From NCBI GenBank assembly GCA_016700175.1, contig CP065003.1, forward strand, positions 382,001-446,000: a DNA stretch of 64,000 nt. The letters run 5' to 3'. Under the pieces are notes generated by a model, which ran no database searches, was not told the DNA's origin, and worked only from the letters and a program-made list of their open reading frames with translations. This stretch comes from Acidobacteriota bacterium. Its GTDB lineage: Bacteria > Acidobacteriota > Blastocatellia > Pyrinomonadales > Pyrinomonadaceae. Below are positions 51,451-59,936 of the stretch, piece by piece. Within the stretch, counting starts at the first letter, position 1; each line of letters starts with the position of its first letter. The translations under genes and the position numbers were made by a program.

Positions 51451-52785
51451 TCAGGCCTGCGATTTGGGCAGGCCGTTCTTGATGATGTGCTCCATCACCT
51501 CGCAGAAGCGGTCGAGCTCCCACAAGGCGGTGTAAATGTTGGGCGTGATCCTAATGCCCGTGAATTCGTCGTGGACGATCGGCGTTGTCAGGATGTGGTG
51601 CTTCGACATCAGGTAGTTGCCGATCGCGACCGGGTCCATCCCTTCGACCTTCACGTTCGCGATCGCGCAGAACTGCCTCGGATCGAACGAGGTGTTGAAA
51701 CCGACCTTCGGGCTCGCTTTCAGGCGGTCCATCCAATAGCGCGAAAGATACCGGAGGCGCTCTTCCTTGCGTTCTCCGCCGATGGCGTTGTGGAACAGCA
51801 CCGCCTCGCCGATTGCCAGCCGCATCGCGGCCGAATGCGTACCGATCTCTTCAAACTTGCGTATGTCTTCCTTGTTCTTTTCTTCGGAAGCCATCAGTGC
51901 CCATACCTTGGGGATCTTCTCTTTCCTGACATACAGCATCCCGGTGCCTTTCGGCGCGTGGAGCCATTTGTGAAGGGAAGTTCCGAAATAATCGCAGCCC
52001 AGGTCCTTCTGCGTGAAATTGAACTGCGCGAACGAATGCGCTCCGTCGACGATAGTCTCGATCCCTCGCTTGCGCGCCATCTCGCAGACCTGCTTCACGG
52101 GATTGATCTGGCCCGTGATGTTGATCTGGTGAGACACAAGGATCAGTTTCGTTCTCGGTGTTACCGCGCGTTCGAACGCCGCCGCGATGTCCGAAGGATC
52201 TTCCGGCGCGATCGGGATCTTGATCAGGTTCAGCTTGAGGCCCTCGCGCAGCTCCCTCTGGCGGAGCGTCGTTAGCATCCTCGGATAGTCCTGAGTCGTG
52301 GTCAGGATCTCGTCGCCCGACTTGAGATCGAGTCCCATCAGCAGGATCTCGAGCGATTCGGATGCGTTCCTCGTGATCGCGATCTCTTCCGCGGAACAGC
52401 CGAAGATCTCGGCAAGGCCCTCGCGGACGGTTTCCGACTGCGGCTCGAGGATCCGCCACATCGTGTAGGCGGTCGCGTCCTCCTGCTGCCAGGTGTAGCG
52501 GACAAACGCTTCGGTAACGAGCCTGGGGCTGGGGCTCACGCCGCCGTTGTTCAGATTTATGATCCCGCGCGTGACGGAGAACGCCTGCTGGATGGTCGCC
52601 CAGTAGTCCTCGTCCGACGCGACAGCGGCGGGCGAAAGTCCTCGGACGGTCTTTCCTGCGGCTTCGACATTCTTGAGAAGAGCTCCGACCGCGGCGGATG
52701 AAGCCGCCATAAGCCCGAGCGACTTGCCGGCGTTCGAAAGGAACGCCCGGCGGTCTATCTGGAATCTGAGATCTGAATTCGGCAT
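51451..52785 (-). CDS. Tat-exported class V aminotransferase-fold protein
   Basis: I choose the ATG at 52785, with AAGGAAGG just upstream; the 444-residue protein opens with a twin-arginine signal (DRRAFLSNAGKSLGLMAASS, R12-R13). The PLP-dependent class V domain has INLNNGGVSPSPRLV, ITRNASESLEILLMGLDL, ETIVDGAHSFAQFNF and the Schiff-base lysine K273 in SLHKWLHAPKGTG, all typical of isopenicillin-N-epimerase/cysteine-desulfurase-like proteins. The reaction is unknown. Export of a PLP enzyme is uncommon. It lies exactly between gcvPA and gcvPB with gaps of about ten bases each, so it is cotranscribed with the glycine cleavage system. Confidence 0.87.
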   Translation of the reverse strand: MPNSDLRFQIDRRAFLSNAGKSLGLMAASSAAVGALLKNVEAAGKTVRGLSPAAVASDEDYWATIQQAFSVTRGIINLNNGGVSPSPRLVTEAFVRYTWQQEDATAYTMWRILEPQSETVREGLAEIFGCSAEEIAITRNASESLEILLMGLDLKSGDEILTTTQDYPRMLTTLRQRELREGLKLNLIKIPIAPEDPSDIAAAFERAVTPRTKLILVSHQINITGQINPVKQVCEMARKRGIETIVDGAHSFAQFNFTQKDLGCDYFGTSLHKWLHAPKGTGMLYVRKEKIPKVWALMASEEKNKEDIRKFEEIGTHSAAMRLAIGEAVLFHNAIGGERKEERLRYLSRYWMDRLKASPKVGFNTSFDPRQFCAIANVKVEGMDPVAIGNYLMSKHHILTTPIVHDEFTGIRITPNIYTALWELDRFCEVMEHIIKNGLPKSQA

Positions 52786-52795
52786 AGTGCCTTCC

Positions 52796-54142
52796 TTATC
52801 CGATCCCCGAGAGAGCACTTGCAAACTCGTCGATCTCGGCCTTAGTGTTCGTCTCCGTCACGCACACGAGGAATTCGTTCGGCCTGTCGCGGTAGTATTT
52901 CGAGACCGGGATCCCGCCAAGAATGCGCTTCTCGCTGCTGAGCTTTGCGAGGAGAGCATCCGCTTCGGAAGGCCCGCGCACTACGAACTCGTTGAAGTTC
53001 GGCGCGTCGAACGCGATCTCGAATCCGTCCAGTTCCGATATCTTCTTCCTCGCGTACGCCGCTTTCTGCACGTTCTGCATAGCGACCTCCTGCAGGCCCT
53101 TCTTACCCATCGTCTCCATATAAATGGTCGCGGCGAGAGCGATCAGCCCCTGGTTCGTGCAGATATTCGAGGTCGCCTTGTCGCGGCGTATGTGCTGTTC
53201 GCGGGTCGCGAGGGTGAGCACGAATCCGCGGTTTCCTTTCTGGTCGTATGCGACGCCGGAAAGCCTTCCCGGCATCTGGCGGACGAACTTGTCGCGGCAG
53301 GCGAAGAGGCCCACGTGCGGGCCTCCGAAGCTCATCGGAATCCCGAAGCTCTGGCCTTCCGCGACGACGATGTCCGCACCGCAGGCTCCGGGCGTCTTCA
53401 GCATCCCGAACGAGATCGCTTCCGTCACGACGACAACCAATAGCGCTCCTTTTTCGTGCGCCTTGTCCGCCAACCTGTCCAGGTCCTCGATGCAGCCGAA
53501 GAAGTTCGGAGACTGGACCACGAGGGCCGCCGTCTTGTCGTCGATCTTCGCGAGGTCGTCTTCAAGCACACGCCCCGAGTCGTTGTCGAAACCGACCGTG
53601 TCGAACTCAAGATCACCGTGCTTGGTATACGTGCTCGCGACCTCGATGTACTCGGGATGCACGGTCTCGGCGACCAGCACCTTGTCGCGCCTTGTTACTC
53701 GCTGGGCCATCAGGAACGCTTCCGCCATAGATGTCGAGCCGTCGTACATCGACGCGTTCGCGACATCCATCCCGGTCAGCTGGCAGACGAGAGTCTGAAA
53801 CTCGAATATGTACTGCAGCGTGCCCTGCGTGACCTCGGGCTGGTAAGGCGTGTAGGAAGTGAAGAACTCGGACCTCTGGATAAGGTGGTCGACGATCGTC
53901 GGCGAGAAGTGCGAGTAAACCCCTCCGCCGAGGAACGAGATCTTTCTCGCCGCGGGGTTCATTTCCGCGAGCGATTCCATTCCGGCGATGACCTCCGGCT
54001 CCGCCTGCGGAGGTGTCACTTCCAGCTTGCGCTTCAGGATCACGTCAGAAGGGATCGACCTGAAAAGGTCGTCGGCCGACCCGAGCCCGATCTCGCGAAG
54101 CATCTCGTCTCGCTCTTCAGGCGAGTTTGGTATGTATCTCAT
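52796..54142 (-). CDS. gcvPA: Glycine dehydrogenase (decarboxylating) subunit 1
   Basis: The non-PLP half of the split glycine decarboxylase, 448 residues. Landmarks are MRYIPNSPEERDEMLREIGL, SFLGGGVYSHFSPTIVDHLI, FFTSYTPYQPEVTQGTLQYI, FEFQTLVCQLTGMDVANAS and GQSFGIPMSFGGPHVGLFAC. The length and motif order are standard. It begins 72 bases after gcvH and is followed by the Tat-exported aminotransferase-like gene before gcvPB. It forms the functional P-protein with GcvPB. Confidence 0.95.
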   Translation of the reverse strand: MRYIPNSPEERDEMLREIGLGSADDLFRSIPSDVILKRKLEVTPPQAEPEVIAGMESLAEMNPAARKISFLGGGVYSHFSPTIVDHLIQRSEFFTSYTPYQPEVTQGTLQYIFEFQTLVCQLTGMDVANASMYDGSTSMAEAFLMAQRVTRRDKVLVAETVHPEYIEVASTYTKHGDLEFDTVGFDNDSGRVLEDDLAKIDDKTAALVVQSPNFFGCIEDLDRLADKAHEKGALLVVVVTEAISFGMLKTPGACGADIVVAEGQSFGIPMSFGGPHVGLFACRDKFVRQMPGRLSGVAYDQKGNRGFVLTLATREQHIRRDKATSNICTNQGLIALAATIYMETMGKKGLQEVAMQNVQKAAYARKKISELDGFEIAFDAPNFNEFVVRGPSEADALLAKLSSEKRILGGIPVSKYYRDRPNEFLVCVTETNTKAEIDEFASALSGIG

Positions 54143-54214
54143 ATCGGATTGATAATGACGAACGGCCCGCGAAATGACGCCGCGGGCTGTTCCGGATTGG
54201 GGGCAGTGCCGCCG

Positions 54215-54607
54215 CTAGTCCTCTTCGGACTTAAGGTATTCCTCGTATTCCTCGGCCGAAAGCAGTCCGTCCAGCTCGCCCGGATTGTTCATCTTCACCT
54301 TTACCATCCAGGCATCGCCGTAGGGATCGTCGTTCACCACTTCGGGGGTGTCATTCAGATCCTCGTTCGTTCCGACTACCTCTCCGCCGACCGGCGTGAA
54401 GATCTCGGAAACCGCTTTGACGGATTCAACCGACCCGAACGCATCGTGTGCGTTGAAGTTGTCGCCTTCGTTAGGGAGTTCGACGAACACGACATCGCCC
54501 AGCGACTCCTGGGCGTAATCGGTGATCCCGATCGTGGCGATCTCACCCTCGACCTGCACCCACTCGTGGTCTTTGCTGTATATCAATTCTTCCGGAATGT
54601 TTGCCAT
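54215..54607 (-). CDS. gcvH: Glycine cleavage system H protein
   Basis: The 130-residue lipoyl carrier of the glycine cleavage system. The lipoylation lysine is K64 in FGSVESVKAVSEIFTP, the same position as in E. coli. LIYSKDHEWVQVEGEIATIG and ITDYAQESLGDVVFVELP are the family signature. The C-terminal EEYEEYLKSEED is acidic. It is part of the gcv run on the minus strand, between the zinc-ribbon gene and gcvPA. Confidence 0.96.
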   Translation of the reverse strand: MANIPEELIYSKDHEWVQVEGEIATIGITDYAQESLGDVVFVELPNEGDNFNAHDAFGSVESVKAVSEIFTPVGGEVVGTNEDLNDTPEVVNDDPYGDAWMVKVKMNNPGELDGLLSAEEYEEYLKSEED

Positions 54608-54637
54608 AAAGTTGTTGATACCCCTTGGTGAATTTGC

Positions 54638-54871
54638 CTACAAGGCATAAGACTCGACAAATCCGCACGCCCGGCACCGGAAAGCAGTCACCTCCCGAAG
54701 CTCGCGGCCGGAAACGTCAAGGTTCTGTCCTTTGATCCCAAGTAAAGATCTCTTTCGAGGTTCACCCTCGATCCAATGAAGCGGATAGTAGTTAGCGTTG
54801 ATACGGTAAGTGGCGATCCCCCTGGTCATCTCGCCTCCGCATTTCCCGCATCTGGCTTCTCCCGATGACAC
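54638..54871 (-). CDS. Small zinc-ribbon protein
   Basis: A 77-residue protein with two cysteine pairs, ARCGKCGGEMTRG at residues 7-19 and FRCRACGFVESYAL at the C terminus, the usual four-cysteine zinc-ribbon layout, and WIEGEPRKRSLLG in the middle. It resembles DUF6487-type zinc-ribbon proteins, though I am only fairly sure of that family name. No enzymatic site is visible. It lies three bases after gcvT and 30 bases before gcvH, so it is cotranscribed with the glycine cleavage genes. Its role is unknown. Confidence 0.8.
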   Translation of the reverse strand: MSSGEARCGKCGGEMTRGIATYRINANYYPLHWIEGEPRKRSLLGIKGQNLDVSGRELREVTAFRCRACGFVESYAL

Positions 54872-54874
54872 AGG

Positions 54875-55987
54875 TCAGCGCTCCCTCTTATAGAAAGGCG
54901 TCGGAACGATCTGGGCTTTAAGCATCCTGCCGCGGACGTCGATCTCGATCTCGTTGCCGGTCTCCGCCAGCTCCGGAGGCACGAATCCCAGCCCTATGTT
55001 CTTCTTGAGAAAGGGCGCAGGGCTTGCCGATGTAACCACACCGACCTTCCCGCCGCCGCTGTATATGTCGAATCCGTCCCTGGCGATGCCGCGGTCTATC
55101 ATCTCGAACCCGACAAGCTTTCTTTCAAGGCCATTCGCCTTAAGATCCCGGAGAGCCTCGCATCCGATGAACTCTGTCTTAAGCTTGCAGATCCAACCCA
55201 GGTTCGCCTCGAGCGGCGTGATCTTGTCGCTGAGCTCGTGCCCGTAAAGCGACATCGCCGATTCGAGCCTGAGCGTGTTCCTCGCGGCCAGTCCGCAGGG
55301 AAGAATGCCGGTGTCGCTTCCGTATCCGCCCGCCGTCAGCATCGTGTCCCAGAGCTGCCTCGCCTTTCCTGGGTCCGCGTACACCTCGAATCCGTCCTCA
55401 CCCGTGTAGCCGGTCCGGGAGATTAACGACGGCACGCCGTCCACTTCGCCTTCAGCGAAATGGTAGTACTTGATCGAGGAAAGGTCGGTGTCGGTCAGCG
55501 TCTGCAGGATAGATTCGGCCTTCGGCCCCTGGATCGCGATCTGGCAGTAATCGTCGCTCGCTTTCGAGAGGTCGACATCGTAGTCCCCTTTGTGCGAGTA
55601 GATCCACTCCCAGTCCTTGTCCTGCGTCCCCGCGTTGACGACAAGGAAAAGTCTTTCGGGCCCGAATCTGTAAACGAGCAGATCGTCGACGACCGTTCCG
55701 CTCTCGTACGTGAGCGCGGAGTAGTGCGCCTGGCCGTCGACCAGGTTCGTGACATCGTTCGTCGTCAGGTGGTTTACGAACGGGATCGCGTCCGGACCGA
55801 CGACGTGGATCTCGCCCATGTGCGAGACGTCGAAGAGACCGCAATGCTCGCGCGTCCTAAGGTGTTCGGCGATGGTGCCGGCGGGATACTGGACGGGCAT
55901 GTCCCATCCTTCGAAATCGACCATCCTGCCGCCTAGTTCGCGATGGGCCGCGTTGAGCGGGGTCTGCTTCAGATCTTGATCTGTCAT
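54875..55987 (-). CDS. gcvT: Aminomethyltransferase (glycine cleavage T protein)
   Basis: The 370-residue T protein that releases ammonia from aminomethyl-lipoyl-GcvH and passes the one-carbon unit to tetrahydrofolate. Motifs are GGRMVDFEGWDMPVQYPAG, CGLFDVSHMGEIHVVGPDA, LTTNDVTNLVDGQAHYSALT (with the catalytic aspartate region), SRTGYTGEDGFEVYAD and LPCGLAARNTLRLESAMSLY. The length is normal. It is the first gene of the cluster. The 156 bases upstream contain no glycine riboswitch that I can support on this strand. Confidence 0.95.
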   Translation of the reverse strand: MTDQDLKQTPLNAAHRELGGRMVDFEGWDMPVQYPAGTIAEHLRTREHCGLFDVSHMGEIHVVGPDAIPFVNHLTTNDVTNLVDGQAHYSALTYESGTVVDDLLVYRFGPERLFLVVNAGTQDKDWEWIYSHKGDYDVDLSKASDDYCQIAIQGPKAESILQTLTDTDLSSIKYYHFAEGEVDGVPSLISRTGYTGEDGFEVYADPGKARQLWDTMLTAGGYGSDTGILPCGLAARNTLRLESAMSLYGHELSDKITPLEANLGWICKLKTEFIGCEALRDLKANGLERKLVGFEMIDRGIARDGFDIYSGGGKVGVVTSASPAPFLKKNIGLGFVPPELAETGNEIEIDVRGRMLKAQIVPTPFYKRER

Positions 55988-56143
55988 ACGGGTTTAACTT
56001 GCTGCTTATGAAAGAAACTACACTCTCTTTGGGTAAGCGTCAAGAATGCCTCCCGAAGGCGCAAAGGGGCCGTGAAATGGGCAGGAATCATGAGGTTACG
56101 TCAGGGTTTCAGAACGCGGAAGGCCGCACGTTGGAGGGTGGGG

Positions 56144-56746
56144 CTAACTCGAAAGCTTGGCAGCTTCTTTCTTCGCTTTCTTCCGGTCCTTCGGATCCGG
56201 CTTGTCGACCTTCGAAGACGCCTCGATGATGTCGCTGCACTGGCCGATCGAGTCGTTGAGCAGGGCGATGTCCCTCGCCGACGAGGCCTTTGCTTTCAAA
56301 GCTTCCAGTCTCGGGACGAGCGCCCTCGAATAATCGGCAAGAATATGGACCGCGAACGGGAAAAGCTTGCTCTCCGCGTTCCGGTCGGCGACGTCCTCGA
56401 TCTTGCTAACCGCCTCGTCCAGGATCCTGTAGATATCCGAGTACAGTTCCGAAGGGGTTCCTTCCGGCAGCTCGCCCCACTTCTCGGACTCCTTCTCGAG
56501 CCTCTTCAGATCATCTTTCGAAAGCGAGCCTGTTCCCTCGATCACGATCAGCCTGCGCTCGATCGCCCTGGTGTAGATATCCATCCGGTCGTCGACAGCC
56601 TGCTCGTCCCGGATCAGCTCGATCTCTTCGTTTGTGAGATGGTCGGCCCGCTGGGAGAAGGCGGCGGAGGAAAAGAGCGTGATCAGGAGGAGGCCGAGTC
56701 CGACGGCAAAGAGGCGCGCCTTGAAGGGCGGTAACGCGGCGCTCAT
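56144..56746 (-). CDS. Secreted coiled-coil protein of unknown function
   Basis: A 200-residue exported protein. The signal peptide is LFAVGLGLLLITLFSSAAFS. The mature part is mostly charged helix (DHLTNEEIELIRDEQAVDDR, LKRLEKESEKWGEL, RILDEAVSKIEDVADRNAES) with coiled-coil character, ending in a Lys-rich tail (DPKDRKKAKKEAAK). No family is recognised. It overlaps the preceding gene by four bases (ATGA), and both appear to be in one operon with the TPR protein at 57421. They may form a secreted or periplasmic assembly. Confidence 0.75.
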   Translation of the reverse strand: MSAALPPFKARLFAVGLGLLLITLFSSAAFSQRADHLTNEEIELIRDEQAVDDRMDIYTRAIERRLIVIEGTGSLSKDDLKRLEKESEKWGELPEGTPSELYSDIYRILDEAVSKIEDVADRNAESKLFPFAVHILADYSRALVPRLEALKAKASSARDIALLNDSIGQCSDIIEASSKVDKPDPKDRKKAKKEAAKLSS

Positions 56747-57363
56747 CGGCGTGATCCCCCTTCGGGAATGACTGTGTCGCCGAAGAAAGGCTCGAGCGCG
56801 CTGCTCCTCGCATCGCGCAGGAAGTCCATCATCACTCGAACGTGATATCCGTATTTGAAGGGGAGCGCTCTCCGGAGCAGTTCAAGCCGCGGGATGAACT
56901 CTCGGAGTGATTGTTCGAACCGCTTGAAGTTCTTGAACGAGCCCTTATTGTCTTCGTTGTCGTGCAGGTAGCGTGCGGTATCGCGGACAAGGGCCTGGAA
57001 TCTTCCGAGCTGGTTCAGCGATTCCTGGAAATCTTCCTTTCCGGCGGCGTCTTCGGAAAGTTTGAGCCGGGATTCCATCAACTCCAGAGCCAGCTTTGTA
57101 CGGTTGCTGATCTTGCGTTCCGCTCCCAGCTTTTCCTTCTCCTGTTTAGAGATCAGGTTAAGGGGCGGCGGCACCACTCCCGCAGGTATAGCAGCTTCCT
57201 CCGTAGGAGCCTGGGCGGAGACAGAGGCGGATAAGAGCGCGCAAGCTATGAACGTGGAAAGGACAGCTGCTGACAGTGACCGCGCACCGCACGGCGCCAA
57301 CCGCCTGCGTCGAACGGAGCTTGTACGGCGTTTCTGTCCTGTACTGGAGAATTGACGGGTCAC
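56743..57363 (-). CDS. Secreted helical protein of unknown function
   Basis: A 206-residue exported protein with a basic N terminus and signal segment (SLSAAVLSTFIACALLSASV) cut near VSAQ. The mature part is helical, with KLALELMESRLKLSEDAA, FKNFKRFEQSLREFIPRLEL and YHVRVMMDFLRDARSSALEP. It is similar in style but not clearly homologous to the next gene, with which its stop overlaps (ATGA). It begins 57 bases after the TPR gene stop. The function is unknown. Confidence 0.75.
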   Translation of the reverse strand: MTRQFSSTGQKRRTSSVRRRRLAPCGARSLSAAVLSTFIACALLSASVSAQAPTEEAAIPAGVVPPPLNLISKQEKEKLGAERKISNRTKLALELMESRLKLSEDAAGKEDFQESLNQLGRFQALVRDTARYLHDNEDNKGSFKNFKRFEQSLREFIPRLELLRRALPFKYGYHVRVMMDFLRDARSSALEPFFGDTVIPEGGSRR

Positions 57364-57420
57364 TAGTCCCTATAGACTATCCAATTTCGTTCCTTCTTTT
57401 CAACATAATCTTTCGGCAAG

Positions 57421-58866
57421 TCAGTTCTTTCCCTTTCCCTCTTTGATCTGCTTCTGAAGTATCGGAAGACGCAGCTCCACCCTCGAGATCTCGTCCGTGA
57501 AGTCCTCGGGATCCGCGAGCCGAAGGAATTTCTGGTAGTTGGCCATTGCGTCCGGATACCTCCCGAGCCTGTCATAGCAGATCGCAAGGAAATAGAAACC
57601 TGCGGCGAGTTCTGGCTGTTTCGAAGTTATCCATTCGTATTCCGCGCGCGCGTCCTCGAACCGCTCAAGCCTGAACAAGGCGAACGCAAGGTTAGTGCGG
57701 ACGGTGAAGTTATCGGGGAAACTCTGCTTGAGTCGTGTGAGCAGCGCCGCCGCTTCCGGGTTGCGATTCAGCTGAAGAAGCGCACCGGCGTATCCGATCG
57801 CGTGGTTGATATTCGCCGGCTCGGCCTTCGAAGCCCGAAGACAGTAATCCAGCGCCTTCTCGGGAGCGGTTCTGCGGGTCATCTCGCAGAGCCTCCCGAG
57901 CAATCCGGGATCATCCGGTCTGTCGGCAAGAAGTTTCTCGAGAGGTCCCGGGTCCGACTCGGAATCCAGTTTGATCGTGGCAAGAAGCTCCTTGGCGCTC
58001 TCCTCGCTCGATGCGATCGGTTCGAGGATCGAGACAGCGTTCTGGCTCCTTCCTGCGAGATGCTCCGCCTTCGCAAGCTGGATCCTGGCGGCGGTCGACG
58101 CCGGGTCCGATTCCGTCAACCTCCTGGCGATCGCCGACGCGCTCTCGGCGTCTCCGCTTTCGATCCGTATCTCCACAAGCTGGGCGAGCGCAGGCACACT
58201 GTTCTCGTCCAAAAGAAGCGCTCTGCGAATGCTCTCTTCGGCCGCCGGGAGATCGCCCGTCTTTCTTTCGACAGCGGCCTTCGCCGCCCATATGGAGGCT
58301 GGGATCTTCGCCTTTGAGGTAAGGATCGTTAATTTCTGCAGATGCGTTTTCAAGACGTCCGGTCCGGCACCGGTTTTCAGAAGAACTTCAGTCATTGCGG
58401 GATAGCAGGGAATGCACATCCCGTCGAGATCAATGGTCTTTCGAAGAACCGCTCCCGCTTCCTGATAAGAACCCTTTGTCACAAGCAGCCCCCCGAGAGC
58501 CGCCATCGGCAGCGTCCAGTCCGGCTTGTACTCGATCGCCAACCGGTAAGCCTGTTCCGCACGGTCGAGATCGCCTCGCGACTCGTAGATCGAACCGATC
58601 TGATACTCGGCCTCCGGAAACTCCGGCATGAGCCCGATCGCTTCCTTGTAGTGTTCCAGGGCTCTGTCGAGGTCGCCGGCCTCGTGAGCATCCTGTCCGG
58701 CATTGAATGCCTTGATCGCTTTTTCCGTATCGTCCTGGGTCAGGTCCGCGGGAGCTGTCTGCGTGAACTCTTCTTCGTCTTCCTGACCGTAAACAAACGA
58801 TGGAGAAGAAGCCGCGACTAGCACAGCAAAGAGAAGAAGAGCCGCCGGAATTTTTAACGGTCGCAT
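57421..58866 (-). CDS. Secreted TPR-repeat protein
   Basis: A 481-residue exported protein. The signal peptide (IPAALLLFAVLVAASSPSFV) ends near VYGQ. About ten tetratricopeptide-like repeats follow, for example NAGQDAHEAGDLDRALEHYK, AEYQIGSIYESRGDLDRAEQ, AEESIRRALLLDENSVPALA and FYFLAICYDRLGRYPDAMAN. Such proteins act as scaffolds in envelope assemblies. It starts an apparent three-gene operon with two unrecognised secreted helical proteins. It is divergent from larE. Confidence 0.85.
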   Translation of the reverse strand: MRPLKIPAALLLFAVLVAASSPSFVYGQEDEEEFTQTAPADLTQDDTEKAIKAFNAGQDAHEAGDLDRALEHYKEAIGLMPEFPEAEYQIGSIYESRGDLDRAEQAYRLAIEYKPDWTLPMAALGGLLVTKGSYQEAGAVLRKTIDLDGMCIPCYPAMTEVLLKTGAGPDVLKTHLQKLTILTSKAKIPASIWAAKAAVERKTGDLPAAEESIRRALLLDENSVPALAQLVEIRIESGDAESASAIARRLTESDPASTAARIQLAKAEHLAGRSQNAVSILEPIASSEESAKELLATIKLDSESDPGPLEKLLADRPDDPGLLGRLCEMTRRTAPEKALDYCLRASKAEPANINHAIGYAGALLQLNRNPEAAALLTRLKQSFPDNFTVRTNLAFALFRLERFEDARAEYEWITSKQPELAAGFYFLAICYDRLGRYPDAMANYQKFLRLADPEDFTDEISRVELRLPILQKQIKEGKGKN

Positions 58867-59048
58867 AGAAAGTCGATGATATTAGGTATTGGTCCGCAAT
58901 GGAATCGTGCGTCAGCTCTCTCGCTAAATGATCCGGAGGATCGTCCGCTTTGAGAGGCTTCGGGCTCGATCGGGTTGCCATCACAGACACCGTTGGAGGC
59001 CGGATCGCTTTTTGTTAGCATCAGTACCTTAGTACCACGAAAAAGATT

Positions 59049-59936
59049 ATGAGAATGAACCGGTATGACGCGGCCTCGAAGGAGGACGAACTGAAACGGA
59101 AACTCGGGAAACTTGAGAGCGTGATGATCGCATTTTCCGGAGGTGTGGACAGCTCTTACCTGGCTTTCGTCGCAACGGAGGTTTTAGGCGAAGCCGCGGT
59201 CTGTGTGACCGGCCTTTCTCCGAGTGTCGCCGGAGAGCACCGGGACCGGGCATTGAGGGTCGCAGGAAATCACAGGTTTAACCACCGGCTGGTCGACACG
59301 TTCGAACTGGAAGATCCGGACTATGTCAGGAACGACACGCGCCGATGCTTTTACTGCAAGAACGAGCTGTACGGGCGGTTGAGGGCGATCGCGGACGATG
59401 AAGGGTTCGCCGCCGTTCTCGACGGCACCAACGCGGACGACCTCTCCGATCACAGGCCCGGAAGGGATGCGGCTCACAAATTCGGGGTCATGAGCCCGCT
59501 CGCGGAGATCGGATTCACGAAGGAAGATATTCGCGAAATGAGCCGGCGACACGGCCTTGAGACGTGGGACATTCCCGCAAGCCCGTGTCTCGCCTCAAGG
59601 ATACGTTATGGAGAGCCGGTGACGATCGGGGGATTGGGCAGGGTGGAGAAGAGCGAGAGGTTCGTCCGGTCCCTTGGATTCCGAGAGTTTCGCGTGCGGT
59701 CGCTAGGTGACAGTGCGAAGCTCGAGTTCGCTTCTGACGAGGTCGCAGGGGCATTCGATAAGGCCACCCGGCTGCAGATCGAGAAGCGGCTGACCGAATA
59801 CGGGTTTACACAGGTGACGATCGATCCGGAACCGTTCAGGTCCGGGTCGATGAACCGACAATTGATCGGCACGGGGGGCAGAATCGATTGGCACGGGCGA
59901 GGGGAGCGGCCTGCGCCGGCTGGTGAACACGAATGA
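59049..59936 (+). CDS. larE: ATP-dependent sacrificial sulfur transferase LarE
   Basis: LarE converts the two carboxyl groups of the nickel-pincer precursor to thiocarboxylates during NPN cofactor synthesis for lactate racemase and related enzymes. The 295-residue protein has the PP-loop SGGVDSS (residues 30-36), RRCFYCKNELYGRL (C100, C103), DGTNADDLSDHRPGRDAA and the sacrificial cysteine position C180 in DIPASPCLASRIRYGEP. A second ATG two codons in is also possible. No larA, larB or larC gene is in the window, so partner genes must be elsewhere or the protein serves another nickel-pincer enzyme. Confidence 0.93.
   Translation: MRMNRYDAASKEDELKRKLGKLESVMIAFSGGVDSSYLAFVATEVLGEAAVCVTGLSPSVAGEHRDRALRVAGNHRFNHRLVDTFELEDPDYVRNDTRRCFYCKNELYGRLRAIADDEGFAAVLDGTNADDLSDHRPGRDAAHKFGVMSPLAEIGFTKEDIREMSRRHGLETWDIPASPCLASRIRYGEPVTIGGLGRVEKSERFVRSLGFREFRVRSLGDSAKLEFASDEVAGAFDKATRLQIEKRLTEYGFTQVTIDPEPFRSGSMNRQLIGTGGRIDWHGRGERPAPAGEHE

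Noticed and set aside
56020..56100. Glycine-riboswitch-like words (CCCGAAGGCGCAAA) upstream of gcvT
   Set aside because: The words are on the plus strand, pointing away from gcvT, and lack the other conserved aptamer parts. They match the CGAAGGCGC hairpin words found throughout intergenic DNA here.
57363..57587. Open frame over the TPR gene end
   Set aside because: It is a shadow frame inside the TPR coding region with an Arg/Ser-rich composition and no start signal.
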